From Stenotrophomonas pavanii (GTDB lineage Bacteria; Pseudomonadota; Gammaproteobacteria; Xanthomonadales; Xanthomonadaceae): a stretch of DNA of 64,000 nucleotides. This document shows, piece after piece, positions 8,705 through 16,214 of this stretch. The stretch covers positions 222,194 to 286,193 of the forward strand of contig NZ_FNFQ01000006.1 in assembly GCF_900101175.1 (NCBI RefSeq), in the 5' to 3' direction. A program made the position numbers and the translations under genes. The stretch's first letter is position 1. Every line of letters begins with the position of its first letter. The notes beneath the pieces are model-generated. The model made no database searches. It saw only the letters and a program-made list of their open reading frames with translations, and had not been told where the DNA came from.

Positions 8705-9886
8705 TCAGCCCACCTTTGCCTGTTGCTGCGGCAGGTTGCCCTGGATGATCGTGTGGATCACCTCGTCGGCATCATGCAGCTGCTTGGCGTACACGTCGGT
8801 ATCGAACACGGTGCCCTTGGCCGGGGCGCTGGGCAGCACTTCGCCCTTCTGGTCGCGCAGGCTCACTTCGGCCTTCATCGACAGGCCGATGCGCAGCGGG
8901 TGCTCGGCCAGCTGCTTGGCATCGATGGCGATGCGCACCGGCACGCGCTGCACGATCTTGATCCAGTTGCCGCTGGCGTTCTGCGCCGGCAGCAGCGAGA
9001 ACGCCGAGCCGGTACCCAGGCCCAGGCTCTGGATGCGGCCCTTGTACTTCACGTCACCCGCGTACAGGTCCGACTTCAGCTCCACTTCCTGGCCCAGGCG
9101 CATGTGGCGCAGCTGGGTTTCCTTGAAGTTGGCCTCGACCCACATCTGCTCGGTCGGCACCACCGCCATCAGCGCATTGCCCGGCTGCACGCGCTGGCCG
9201 ACCTGCACCGAACGACGGGCAACATAGCCGGTGACCGGCGCGACGATGCCGGCGCGGGCGTTGTTGAGGAAGGCCTGGCGCAGCTGCGCGGCGGCCGCCT
9301 GCACATCCGGCTGGGTGGCGATCACGGTGTCGTCGACCAGCGCGCGGTTGCGCTCGACGGTCTCGCGCGAACCGGCCACGGCCGCTTCGGCAGCGGCCAG
9401 CTCGTCACGGGCGTGGGCCAGTTCTTCGTTGGAGATGGCGCCGGTGGCGGCCAGGTCCTTGCGGCGGGCGAAGTCTTCGCGCACGCGCTTCAGGGTCACC
9501 TGGCGGGCATTCAAGTCCGCCTGCGCGCCTTCCACGCTGCGGTACAGGCCACGGGTCTGGCGCACGGTCTTGGCCAGGTTGGCCTCGGCCTGCTGCAGCG
9601 CCACCGAGGTGTCGGACGGGTCCAGCTGCACCAGCAGCTGGCCGCGCTCCACGCGCATGCCGTCATCGGCGTTGATGGCGACCACGGTACCGGCCACCAG
9701 CGGGGTGATCTGCACCAGGTTGCCCTGCACGTAGGCATCGTCGGTTTCTTCGAACCAACGGCCGAACATGAAGTACCACAGCGCCAGTGCGGCAAGCAGC
9801 AGCACGACGATCACGAACAGGCCGCGCAGCAGGTTGCCGCGGCGGTTGGGGGCGGCCGGGGCCGCAGTGTCTTGGGTCTGGCTCAT
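8705..9886 (-). CDS. emrA: EmrA-type periplasmic adaptor (HlyD/MFP family)
   Basis: 393 residues. One N-terminal membrane anchor (about 19-41, LLRGLFVIVVLLLAALALWYF) is followed by ETDDAYVQGNLVQITPLVAG, the hallmark biotinyl/lipoyl-like hairpin start of EmrA proteins. A long alpha-helical hairpin follows (about 90-205), then a second half-lipoyl and beta-barrel region (VTGYVARRSVQVGQRVQPG). It bridges the EmrB transporter and the EmrC outer membrane channel. It sits between emrC (11-bp gap) and emrB (7-bp gap), clearly in one transcript. Confidence 0.95.
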   Translation of the reverse strand: MSQTQDTAAPAAPNRRGNLLRGLFVIVVLLLAALALWYFMFGRWFEETDDAYVQGNLVQITPLVAGTVVAINADDGMRVERGQLLVQLDPSDTSVALQQAEANLAKTVRQTRGLYRSVEGAQADLNARQVTLKRVREDFARRKDLAATGAISNEELAHARDELAAAEAAVAGSRETVERNRALVDDTVIATQPDVQAAAAQLRQAFLNNARAGIVAPVTGYVARRSVQVGQRVQPGNALMAVVPTEQMWVEANFKETQLRHMRLGQEVELKSDLYAGDVKYKGRIQSLGLGTGSAFSLLPAQNASGNWIKIVQRVPVRIAIDAKQLAEHPLRIGLSMKAEVSLRDQKGEVLPSAPAKGTVFDTDVYAKQLHDADEVIHTIIQGNLPQQQAKVG

Positions 9887-9897
9887 GGCGGAAGTCT

Positions 9898-11391
9898 TCA
9901 GGAATGCGAGGATTCGGAACGGGAGGCGATCGGGGCGCGGTCGGCGTCAGTGGGCACGAAACCACCGCCCAGCGCCTTGCTCAGGCGCACCGACGTCTGT
10001 ACCTGCTGCGACTGCAGGCCGGCCAGCTGCTGTTGCGACTGCAGCAGGGTGGACTGCGCGCTCAGAACGTCCAGGTAGCTGCCGATGCCGGCACGGTAGC
10101 GCTGCTGGGCCAGGTCGAAGGCAGCGCGTGCGGTGTCCACCGCCTGCTGCTGCGACTGCGCCTGCTGTGCCAGCGAGCGCACCGCGTTGACCTGGTCGGC
10201 CACATCGCGCAGCGCATCGAGCACGGTCTGGTTGTAGTTGGCCACCGCCAGGTCGTACTGCGCGTCGGTGTTGGCCAGGTTGGCGCGCAGCTTGCCACCT
10301 TCGAAAATCGGCAGGCTCAGCGCCGGGCCGATGTAGGCGAAGGTGGAGCTGCTCTTCAGCAGGTCGCCCACGTTCGGGGCGACCACGCCAGCCAGCGCGG
10401 TCAGGTTGAAGCTTGGGTAGAACTTGGTCTTGGCGACCTTGATCTGCTTGTCGGCCGCTTCAACGCGCCAGCGTGCGGCCACGATGTCGGGTCGACGGCC
10501 CAGCAGTTCGCTGGGCAGCACGCCTGGCAGCTGCAGCGCCAGCGGGTTCAGCGGCTGCGGGCGCTGGATCGACAGGCCGCGGTCCGGACCCTTGCCGACC
10601 AGCGCGGCCAGCGCGGTGCGCGCCGCATCGATGCGCTGCTGCGCAGCCTGCACCTGCTGCTGGGCGGCCGGCACGCGGGCCTCGGCCTGGCGCACCTGCA
10701 GGTCACTGTCGATGCCGGCGCGGCGGCGCTGGCGGGTCAGTTCCAGTGACTTCTGCGAGCGGCCCAGCTCTTCCTCGGCCACGTCGTTGAGCTGCCACCC
10801 GTAGGCCAGGTCGGCATAGGCCTGGGTGATGCCGGTGGACAGGTTCAGGCGCGCGGCCTGCGCTTCAACGGTGGCGGCGTGCGCGCCGTCCACCGCCGCT
10901 TCCCAGGCGGCACGCTTGCCGCCCCACAGGTCCACGCCGTAGCTGAAGTCGAAGGCGACCTGGCTGCTGCCGCCATAGCGGCCGCCCATCTCGCTGCCGA
11001 CCATCGACTCGGGCAGGCGCAGGCCGGTGTAGCCGCCGGATACCGACAGGCTGGGCAGCTCGTCGGCGCGCGCGGTACCGACCTGGGCCTGGGCCTGGCG
11101 CAGGCGCGCGTCGGCGGCGTCCAGGCTCGGATGACCGGCCAGGCCTTCGGCGACCAGTGCGTCCAGCTGCGCATCGCCCAGTGCCTTCCACCAGTCCTGC
11201 GCCGGGAAGCCGGTGGCGCTCAGGTCGGTGTCGGCCAGGGTGCGTTCGCTGTGCAGGCTGTCCACGTCAAGCACGTGGCCCTGCGGGTTGAGGCCACGAC
11301 TGCTTGCGCAGGCGGCCAGGGCCAGCGCCAGCGCTGACACCAGCAGCGCGCGCCCGGACCGGCGGAAAGTGGAATGCGGGATCGGGTTCAT
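9898..11391 (-). CDS. emrC: EmrC-type outer membrane efflux lipoprotein (NodT family)
   Basis: 497 residues. The N-terminus is a lipoprotein signal (RALLVSALALALAAC) with lipobox LAAC, so Cys28 is probably acylated. The mature part has two OEP repeats, each with long coiled helices and a beta segment (for example ALSLPIFEGGKLRANL). It forms the trimeric outer membrane duct for EmrAB. Having a dedicated OMP gene first in the operon is characteristic of the Stenotrophomonas emr system; E. coli emrAB relies on TolC. The ATG overlaps the emrR stop by 4 bp (ATGA). Confidence 0.94.
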   Translation of the reverse strand: MNPIPHSTFRRSGRALLVSALALALAACASSRGLNPQGHVLDVDSLHSERTLADTDLSATGFPAQDWWKALGDAQLDALVAEGLAGHPSLDAADARLRQAQAQVGTARADELPSLSVSGGYTGLRLPESMVGSEMGGRYGGSSQVAFDFSYGVDLWGGKRAAWEAAVDGAHAATVEAQAARLNLSTGITQAYADLAYGWQLNDVAEEELGRSQKSLELTRQRRRAGIDSDLQVRQAEARVPAAQQQVQAAQQRIDAARTALAALVGKGPDRGLSIQRPQPLNPLALQLPGVLPSELLGRRPDIVAARWRVEAADKQIKVAKTKFYPSFNLTALAGVVAPNVGDLLKSSSTFAYIGPALSLPIFEGGKLRANLANTDAQYDLAVANYNQTVLDALRDVADQVNAVRSLAQQAQSQQQAVDTARAAFDLAQQRYRAGIGSYLDVLSAQSTLLQSQQQLAGLQSQQVQTSVRLSKALGGGFVPTDADRAPIASRSESSHS

Positions 11392-11831
11392 GGGGTCGTC
11401 AGTGAATCGCGGATTCGGGTAAGGAGGGACAGCAGCAGCGTGCGCTCGTCGGCGGAAAGATCACGCAGCGCGTAATCCATCACCGCGTCGCCGCGCAGCT
11501 TCAGCCGCGCCCACAACGCACGGCCTTCATCGGTCAGTACGATCTGCAGCGCCCGCCGGTCCTGCGCATGCGCCTCGCGGCGGACGCAGCCCAGCGCCTC
11601 CAGCTTGTCCAGCAGGCGAGTCACCGCGCTGGGCACCTGGTCGATGGCCTGGGCCAGTTCGTTGGCGGTGCAGGGCGCCATGTGGGAAAGCACCTTCAAC
11701 CCGATGTAATGGGTGAAGCCGATTCCCAGGTCTTCTTCCGCCATGGACGCGTCGAGCTGGCGCACCAGGCCGTCGCGCACCTGGCGCAGCAGCAGGCCGA
11801 AGCTGGGGGGAGTGGTTGCAGGACAGATCAT
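11388..11831 (-). CDS. emrR: MarR-family regulator of the emr operon
   Basis: About 147 residues from the ATG at 11831 (MICPATTPPSFGLLL). An upstream in-frame ATG at 11888 would place the coding region across a palindrome, so the shorter form is preferred although its Shine-Dalgarno is weak. The MarR winged-helix core is clear: IGLKVLSHMAPCTANELAQAIDQVPSAVTRLLDKLEALGCVRRE, then the wing (AHAQDRRALQIVLTDEGRALW). MarR proteins repress efflux genes and are released by phenolic or hydrophobic ligands. It overlaps emrC by 4 bp, so it should autoregulate the whole emrRCAB transcript. Confidence 0.92.
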   Translation of the reverse strand: MICPATTPPSFGLLLRQVRDGLVRQLDASMAEEDLGIGFTHYIGLKVLSHMAPCTANELAQAIDQVPSAVTRLLDKLEALGCVRREAHAQDRRALQIVLTDEGRALWARLKLRGDAVMDYALRDLSADERTLLLSLLTRIRDSLTTP

Positions 11832-11855
11832 GGGGGAGCATTCTCTTCCAAAAAA

Positions 11856-11877
11856 AATATTTCTCAATGGAAATATT
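11856..11877. promoter_or_regulatory. Candidate EmrR operator (AT-rich palindrome)
   Basis: AATATTT-N8-AAATATT, perfect 7-bp arms, lies about 25-46 bp upstream of the emrR ATG. It is embedded in the only strongly AT-rich stretch of the region, between emrR and the divergent AraC gene. Size and position fit a MarR dimer site. Confidence 0.6.
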
Positions 11878-11963
11878 CGATCTGGCATCGAATGCTGTGT
11901 TGCAGCAGCGGGCTCGATCAGTGAAGGCGCCTACCTTAATGATCTGGTCAGGTGGCCCGGTAG

Positions 11964-11969
11964 TACAAT
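11964..11969 (+). promoter_or_regulatory. Possible -10 element for the AraC-family gene
   Basis: TACAAT about 35 bp before the preferred AraC start. No convincing -35 hexamer is visible at the expected distance, which fits an activator-dependent promoter but does not prove it. Confidence 0.35.
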
Positions 11970-12003
11970 CCAGCCAATGGATGTCACATTTCAGCCAGCG
12001 GAC

Positions 12004-12885
12004 ATGATGAACAAGGCAGAAATTCAGGTTCCCAAGCGCCTGCTCAGGGATGAGGCACTGGACTGGTTCGAGCGCAACGACGGCCCGCCGGTCATCGCCT
12101 TCCGCTTCGACAGCCAGCAGGGCCTGGCCCGTGAGGTCGACTGGCACCACCACGAGCGCGCCCAGCTGATCTGCGTCGAACGCGGCCTGCTGACCACCCG
12201 CACCTCGCATGGCACCTGGTCGCTGGCGCCGGGCTCGGCTGGCTGGATGCCGCCGCTGGAGCCCCATACGGTCACGCTCGACGGCCCGCTGCGCGGCTGG
12301 GGCATGGCATTGGCCGCGCCTGCCTGCGCCACCCTGCCTGCCGATCCGTGCGTGCTGGGACTGTCCAAACTGGCGCAGGCGCTGGCCGACCGCATCTGCG
12401 ATTGGCCGCTGGGCGATCCCACCACGCCCGAGCGCCAGCACATCATCGACGTGCTGCTGGACGAGATCCGCGCCGCGCCGCGCCAGCGCATGCACCTGCC
12501 GATGCCGCACGACCGGCGCCTGCTGAAGATCGCCTCGCAGCTGCTGGCCGATCCGTCCGATGAACGCAGCCTGGCCGAATGGGCGCATTGGGCCGGCCTG
12601 TCGCCGCGCAGCCTGACCCGCCACTTCCGCGATGAGACCACGCTCAGCTTCGCCCAGTGGCGGCAGCAGGCGCGCCTGGCCGAGGCCCTGCGCCAGCTGA
12701 CCGACGGCCGCAGCGTGGCCGACATCGCCCATGCGCTGGGCTTCAGCAGCGCCAGCGCCTTCGTCACCGTGTTCCGCCGCCACTTCGGGCTGCCCCCCGG
12801 GCGCTACCTGGCGCGGGCCGGGCACGGCCTGGAAACCGGGCTGGACCCTGCACGCGGCTTGGCATCCCCCGCCGCATCCGGATAA
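12004..12885 (+). CDS. AraC-family transcriptional regulator
   Basis: About 293 residues from the paired ATGs at 12004/12007 (MMNKAEIQVPKRLL); an in-frame ATG at 11977 is an alternative. The N-terminal half is a cupin-like sensor (WHHHERAQLICVERGLLTTRTSHGTWSLAPGSAGWMPPLEPHTV), and the C-terminal ~100 residues hold two HTH motifs: ERSLAEWAHWAGLSPRSLTRHFRDETTLSFAQWRQQARLAEA and SVADIAHALGFSSASAFVTVFRRHFGLPPGRY. Cupin-AraC proteins of this architecture often control neighbouring transporters. It is divergent from emrRCAB; whether it acts on that operon is unknown. Confidence 0.9.
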   Translation: MMNKAEIQVPKRLLRDEALDWFERNDGPPVIAFRFDSQQGLAREVDWHHHERAQLICVERGLLTTRTSHGTWSLAPGSAGWMPPLEPHTVTLDGPLRGWGMALAAPACATLPADPCVLGLSKLAQALADRICDWPLGDPTTPERQHIIDVLLDEIRAAPRQRMHLPMPHDRRLLKIASQLLADPSDERSLAEWAHWAGLSPRSLTRHFRDETTLSFAQWRQQARLAEALRQLTDGRSVADIAHALGFSSASAFVTVFRRHFGLPPGRYLARAGHGLETGLDPARGLASPAASG

Positions 12886-12945
12886 TCACAGGATTGCGAG
12901 CGGCGACCGCCGTCGCCGCCTCCCGACAACAGGTAACAACGCCGC

Positions 12946-15189
12946 ATGACCGAACTTGCCCGCCCCGTGTTCCACGGATTCGAACAACTGCCGCTGCGCG
13001 AGTACGCCGAGCGCGCCTACCTCGACTACTCGATGTATGTGGTCCTGGACCGCGCCCTGCCGTTCATCGGCGACGGCCTGAAGCCGGTGCAGCGCCGCAT
13101 CATCTATTCGATGAGCGAGCTGGGCCTGAATGCCGCGTCCAAGCCGAAGAAGTCCGCGCGCACCGTCGGTGACGTCATCGGTAAATACCACCCGCACGGC
13201 GACAGCGCGTGCTACGAGGCGCTGGTGCTGATGGCGCAGCCGTTCTCGTACCGCTACCCGCTGATCGAAGGCCAGGGCAACTTCGGCTCCAGCGACGACC
13301 CGAAGTCGTTCGCAGCGATGCGTTACACCGAATCCAAGCTGACCCCGATCGCCGAAGTGCTGCTGGGCGAACTGGGCCAGGGCACCACCGACTGGGCACC
13401 GAATTTCGACGGTACCCTGCAGGAGCCGACCTGGATGCCAGCACGGCTGCCGCACCTGCTGCTCAACGGTACCACCGGCATCGCCGTGGGCATGGCCACC
13501 GACGTGCCGCCGCACAATCTCAACGAGATCGTCAGCGCACTGCTGCACCTGCTGGACAACCCCGATGCCAGCGTGCGCGACCTGTGCGAACACGTGCAGG
13601 GCCCGGACTACCCGTCCAGCGCCGAGATCATCACCTCGGCCAACGACCTGCGGACCATCTACGAGACCGGCAACGGCAGCGTGCGTGCGCGTGCGACCTT
13701 CACCAAGGAAGCCAGCAACATCGTGGTCACCGCCCTGCCGTTCCAGGTGTCGCCGTCGAAGGTGATCGAGCAGATCGCCGCACAGATGCGCGCCAAGAAG
13801 CTGCCGTGGCTGGAGGACATCCGCGATGAGTCCGACCACGCCAACCCGGTGCGCGTGGTGCTGGTGCCGCGTTCCAACCGCGTCGACGCCGACCAGCTGA
13901 TGGGCCACCTGTTCGCGACCACGGACCTGGAGCGCAGCTACCGCGTCAACCTCAACGTGATCGGGCTGGATGGGCGTCCGCAGGTGAAGAACCTGAAGAT
14001 GCTGCTCAGCGAATGGCTGATCTTCCGCAGCAACACCGTGACCCGCCGCCTGCAGCACCGCCTGCAGAAGGTCGAGCGCCGCCTCCACCTGCTGGAAGGC
14101 CTGCTGGTCGCCTTCCTCAACCTGGACGAGGTGATCCACATCATCCGGACCGAGGACGAACCGAAGGCCGCACTGATCGCGCGCTTCGGCCTGTCCGAGG
14201 AACAGGCCGAGTACATCCTGGAAACCAAGCTGAAGCAGCTGGCCCGCCTGGAGGAGATGAAGATCCGCGGCGAGCAGGACGAACTGGCCAAGGAGCGCGA
14301 GAAGATCCTCGGCATCCTCGACAGCAAGGCCAAGCTGAAGAAACTGATCCGCGACGAACTGACCGCCGACGCCAAGAAGTTCGGCGACGCACGCCGTTCG
14401 CCGCTGGTGCAGCGCCAGGCCGCGCAGGCGATCGACGAGACCGAGCTGGTGCCGAGCGAGCCGATGACCGTGGTGCTGTCGGAGAAGGGCTGGATCCGCG
14501 CCGCCAAGGGCCACGACGTCGATGCATCGGCCCTGTCCTACCGCGAAGGCGACGGACTGCAGGGCGCGGTGCGCGCGCGCAGCACCCAGCAGGTCGCGTT
14601 CCTCGACAGCGAGGGCCGCGCCTACTCGACGCCGGTGCACACCCTGCCCTCCGCACGAGGCAATGGCGAACCGCTGACCGGCCGCTTCTCGCCGGCGCCG
14701 GGCACCAGCTTCGTGACCCTGGCCAGCGCCGAGCCGGACACCCGCTTCGTGCTGGCCTCCAGCCATGGTTACGGCTTCGTCACCCGCTTCGAGAACCTGA
14801 TCGGCCGCAACAAGGCCGGCAAGGCGATGCTGAACCTGTCGGCGGGCTCGTCGGTGCTGACCCCGTCGGTGGTCGCCAACGTCGCCACCGACCGCATCGT
14901 GGCGGTGACCAGTTCGGGCAACCTGCTGGCGATCGCCGCCAACGACCTGCCGGAACTGGACAAGGGCAAGGGCAACAAGATCATCGAGATCCCGAAGGCC
15001 AAGCTCGCCACCGAACGCGTGGTCGCCATCGTGGCGATCAGCCCGGGGCAGACCCTGCAGGTGCGCAGCGGCCAGCGCACGATGGGCCTGAAGTTCAACG
15101 AGCTCGACGCCTATCTCGGCGCCCGCGCCACCCGCGGCCACCTGCTGCCGCGCGGCTGGCAGAAGGTGGAAGGGCTGTCGGTGGAGTGA
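12946..15189 (+). CDS. parC: DNA topoisomerase IV subunit A
   Basis: 747 residues, standard ParC length. The breakage-reunion domain begins [36 protein letters not shown]. The quinolone-resistance region reads [14 protein letters not shown] with Ser87 and Glu91 (E. coli Ser80 and Glu84), so the usual resistance positions are wild type. Catalytic Tyr127 is in AAMRYTES. Only a partly repeated beta-pinwheel C-terminal domain follows and there is no GyrA box (QRRGGKG), which separates it from GyrA. It decatenates daughter chromosomes together with ParE, which is not in this window. A palindrome and terminator follow. Confidence 0.97.
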   Translation: MTELARPVFHGFEQLPLREYAERAYLDYSMYVVLDRALPFIGDGLKPVQRRIIYSMSELGLNAASKPKKSARTVGDVIGKYHPHGDSACYEALVLMAQPFSYRYPLIEGQGNFGSSDDPKSFAAMRYTESKLTPIAEVLLGELGQGTTDWAPNFDGTLQEPTWMPARLPHLLLNGTTGIAVGMATDVPPHNLNEIVSALLHLLDNPDASVRDLCEHVQGPDYPSSAEIITSANDLRTIYETGNGSVRARATFTKEASNIVVTALPFQVSPSKVIEQIAAQMRAKKLPWLEDIRDESDHANPVRVVLVPRSNRVDADQLMGHLFATTDLERSYRVNLNVIGLDGRPQVKNLKMLLSEWLIFRSNTVTRRLQHRLQKVERRLHLLEGLLVAFLNLDEVIHIIRTEDEPKAALIARFGLSEEQAEYILETKLKQLARLEEMKIRGEQDELAKEREKILGILDSKAKLKKLIRDELTADAKKFGDARRSPLVQRQAAQAIDETELVPSEPMTVVLSEKGWIRAAKGHDVDASALSYREGDGLQGAVRARSTQQVAFLDSEGRAYSTPVHTLPSARGNGEPLTGRFSPAPGTSFVTLASAEPDTRFVLASSHGYGFVTRFENLIGRNKAGKAMLNLSAGSSVLTPSVVANVATDRIVAVTSSGNLLAIAANDLPELDKGKGNKIIEIPKAKLATERVVAIVAISPGQTLQVRSGQRTMGLKFNELDAYLGARATRGHLLPRGWQKVEGLSVE

Positions 15190-15195
15190 GGGCTT

Positions 15196-15234
15196 GGGGT
15201 CGGATCCCGTTCCAACGGAACGGGCTCTGACCCC
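15196..15234. repeat. GGGGTC-type palindromic repeat, copy 3
   Basis: GGGGTCGGATCCCGTTCC and GGAACGGGCTCTGACCCC form an inverted repeat around AAC, 7 bp after the parC stop codon. Confidence 0.85.
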
Positions 15235-15295
15235 GGACTATCGCTCCTGGCAGGTGTCAGCCTTGGTTGGCACGCTGTGACGGACGTCAGGCACG

Positions 15296-15323
15296 AAAAA
15301 GCCGGGGCATTCCCCGGCTTTTT
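15296..15323. terminator. Bidirectional terminator downstream of parC
   Basis: GCCGGGG-CATT-CCCCGGC stem flanked by A5 on one side and T5 on the other, usable by parC and by the convergent ferritin gene. Confidence 0.88.
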
Positions 15324-15415
15324 CGTTGTCGGCTGGCGGGCGGTGGAGCGGCTGGCGGGCGAAGGCGGGCTCGCGGTGCTCCGGTGCTGGCGGGCGACAG
15401 AACGCTGTGCTTCTG

Positions 15416-15584
15416 GTAGAGCCGACCGCTGGTCGGCTGCCTTTGGCTCCTGGTAGAGCCGACCGCTGGTCGGCTGCTTCCCGCTTCAGGTAGAGCCGAC
15501 TGTTAGTCGGCTGCTCCAGCGAAAACCAGCCGACCAGCGGTCGGCTCTACCGGAAGGCAGCCGAGCATTGGTTCGGCTCTACCG
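15416..15584. repeat. SMAG repeat array (five units)
   Basis: Three plus-strand units start with GTAG at 15416, 15453 and 15490, each GTAGAGCCGAC followed by its palindromic partner and GGCTGC. Two minus-strand units end CTAC at 15550 and near 15582. The units differ at a few compensating positions, for example CGACTGTTAGTCG against CGACCGCTGGTCG. The array fills most of the 412-bp gap between parC and the ferritin gene; the interval 15324-15415 shows nothing else. Confidence 0.88.
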
Positions 15585-15601
15585 AAAAGAGCGGTGCCGG
15601 C

Positions 15602-16090
15602 TCAGTGCGCCGGGGCGCCGCTGCCGTCGATCTTGCTCAGCTGGTACAGCTCCAGGCCGATGCGCTTGATCAGGCCCAGCTGCTGTTCCAGCCACCAGGC
15701 GTGGTCTTCTTCGGTGTCCTTCAGCTGCGCCAGCAGAATGTCGCGGCTCACGTAGTCACCCTTCTCCTCGCACAGCTTCATGCCGGCGGCGAGATTGTTC
15801 CGAACGGCGTATTCAGTATCGAGATCCTTCTGCAGCATCTCCTCCACGGTCTTGCCGGGCTCGGTGGCATGCGGGCGCATGTCCGGGTCGCCGCCCAGGA
15901 ACAGGATCCGGCGCAGCAGCGCATCGGCATGCTGGGTTTCCTCTTCCATCTCGTGGTTCAGGCGCTCGTACAGCGCGAACAGGCCCTGGTCCTCATAGCG
16001 GCGGGAATGGATGAAGTACTGGTCGCGCGCAGCAAGCTCGCCGCGCAGCAGTTCCTTCAGGCAGGCGATGACGTCCGGGTTGCCTTTCAT
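15602..16090 (-). CDS. bfr: Bacterioferritin-family ferritin, FtnA-like (haem ligand Met52 absent)
   Basis: 162 residues with AGGAG well placed before the ATG. It stores iron in a 24-mer shell after ferroxidation. Ferroxidase residues Glu18 ([11 protein letters not shown]), Glu51 and His54 (EEETQHAD) are present, as is the [23 protein letters not shown] helix. Aligned without gaps to E. coli Bfr over the first 54 residues, the haem-ligating Met52 is Thr here. This matches the Pseudomonas FtnA type, so it probably forms a haem-poor shell or needs a second haem-binding subunit. Many databases would still call it bfr. It is divergent from the penicillin acylase gene. Confidence 0.92.
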   Translation of the reverse strand: MKGNPDVIACLKELLRGELAARDQYFIHSRRYEDQGLFALYERLNHEMEEETQHADALLRRILFLGGDPDMRPHATEPGKTVEEMLQKDLDTEYAVRNNLAAGMKLCEEKGDYVSRDILLAQLKDTEEDHAWWLEQQLGLIKRIGLELYQLSKIDGSGAPAH

Positions 16091-16214
16091 GGGGGGGCTC
16101 CTGTGAATCGATGCGGCATAGGGTGACGCATTTCCGGCGACGGTGATCTAATCGGAATCAGTCGCAGTTGCGCCTGCGGCTACAATCGGCCCACGAGTTC
16201 GGAAAGGACGTGCG

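Noticed and set aside
7045..10078. Plus-strand frames opposite emrB and emrA
   Set aside because: Shadows; the minus strand encodes complete MFS and HlyD proteins with proper motifs.
12886..15141. Long minus-strand frame opposite parC
   Set aside because: Antisense shadow of parC in a high-GC genome; no motif, no ribosome binding site.
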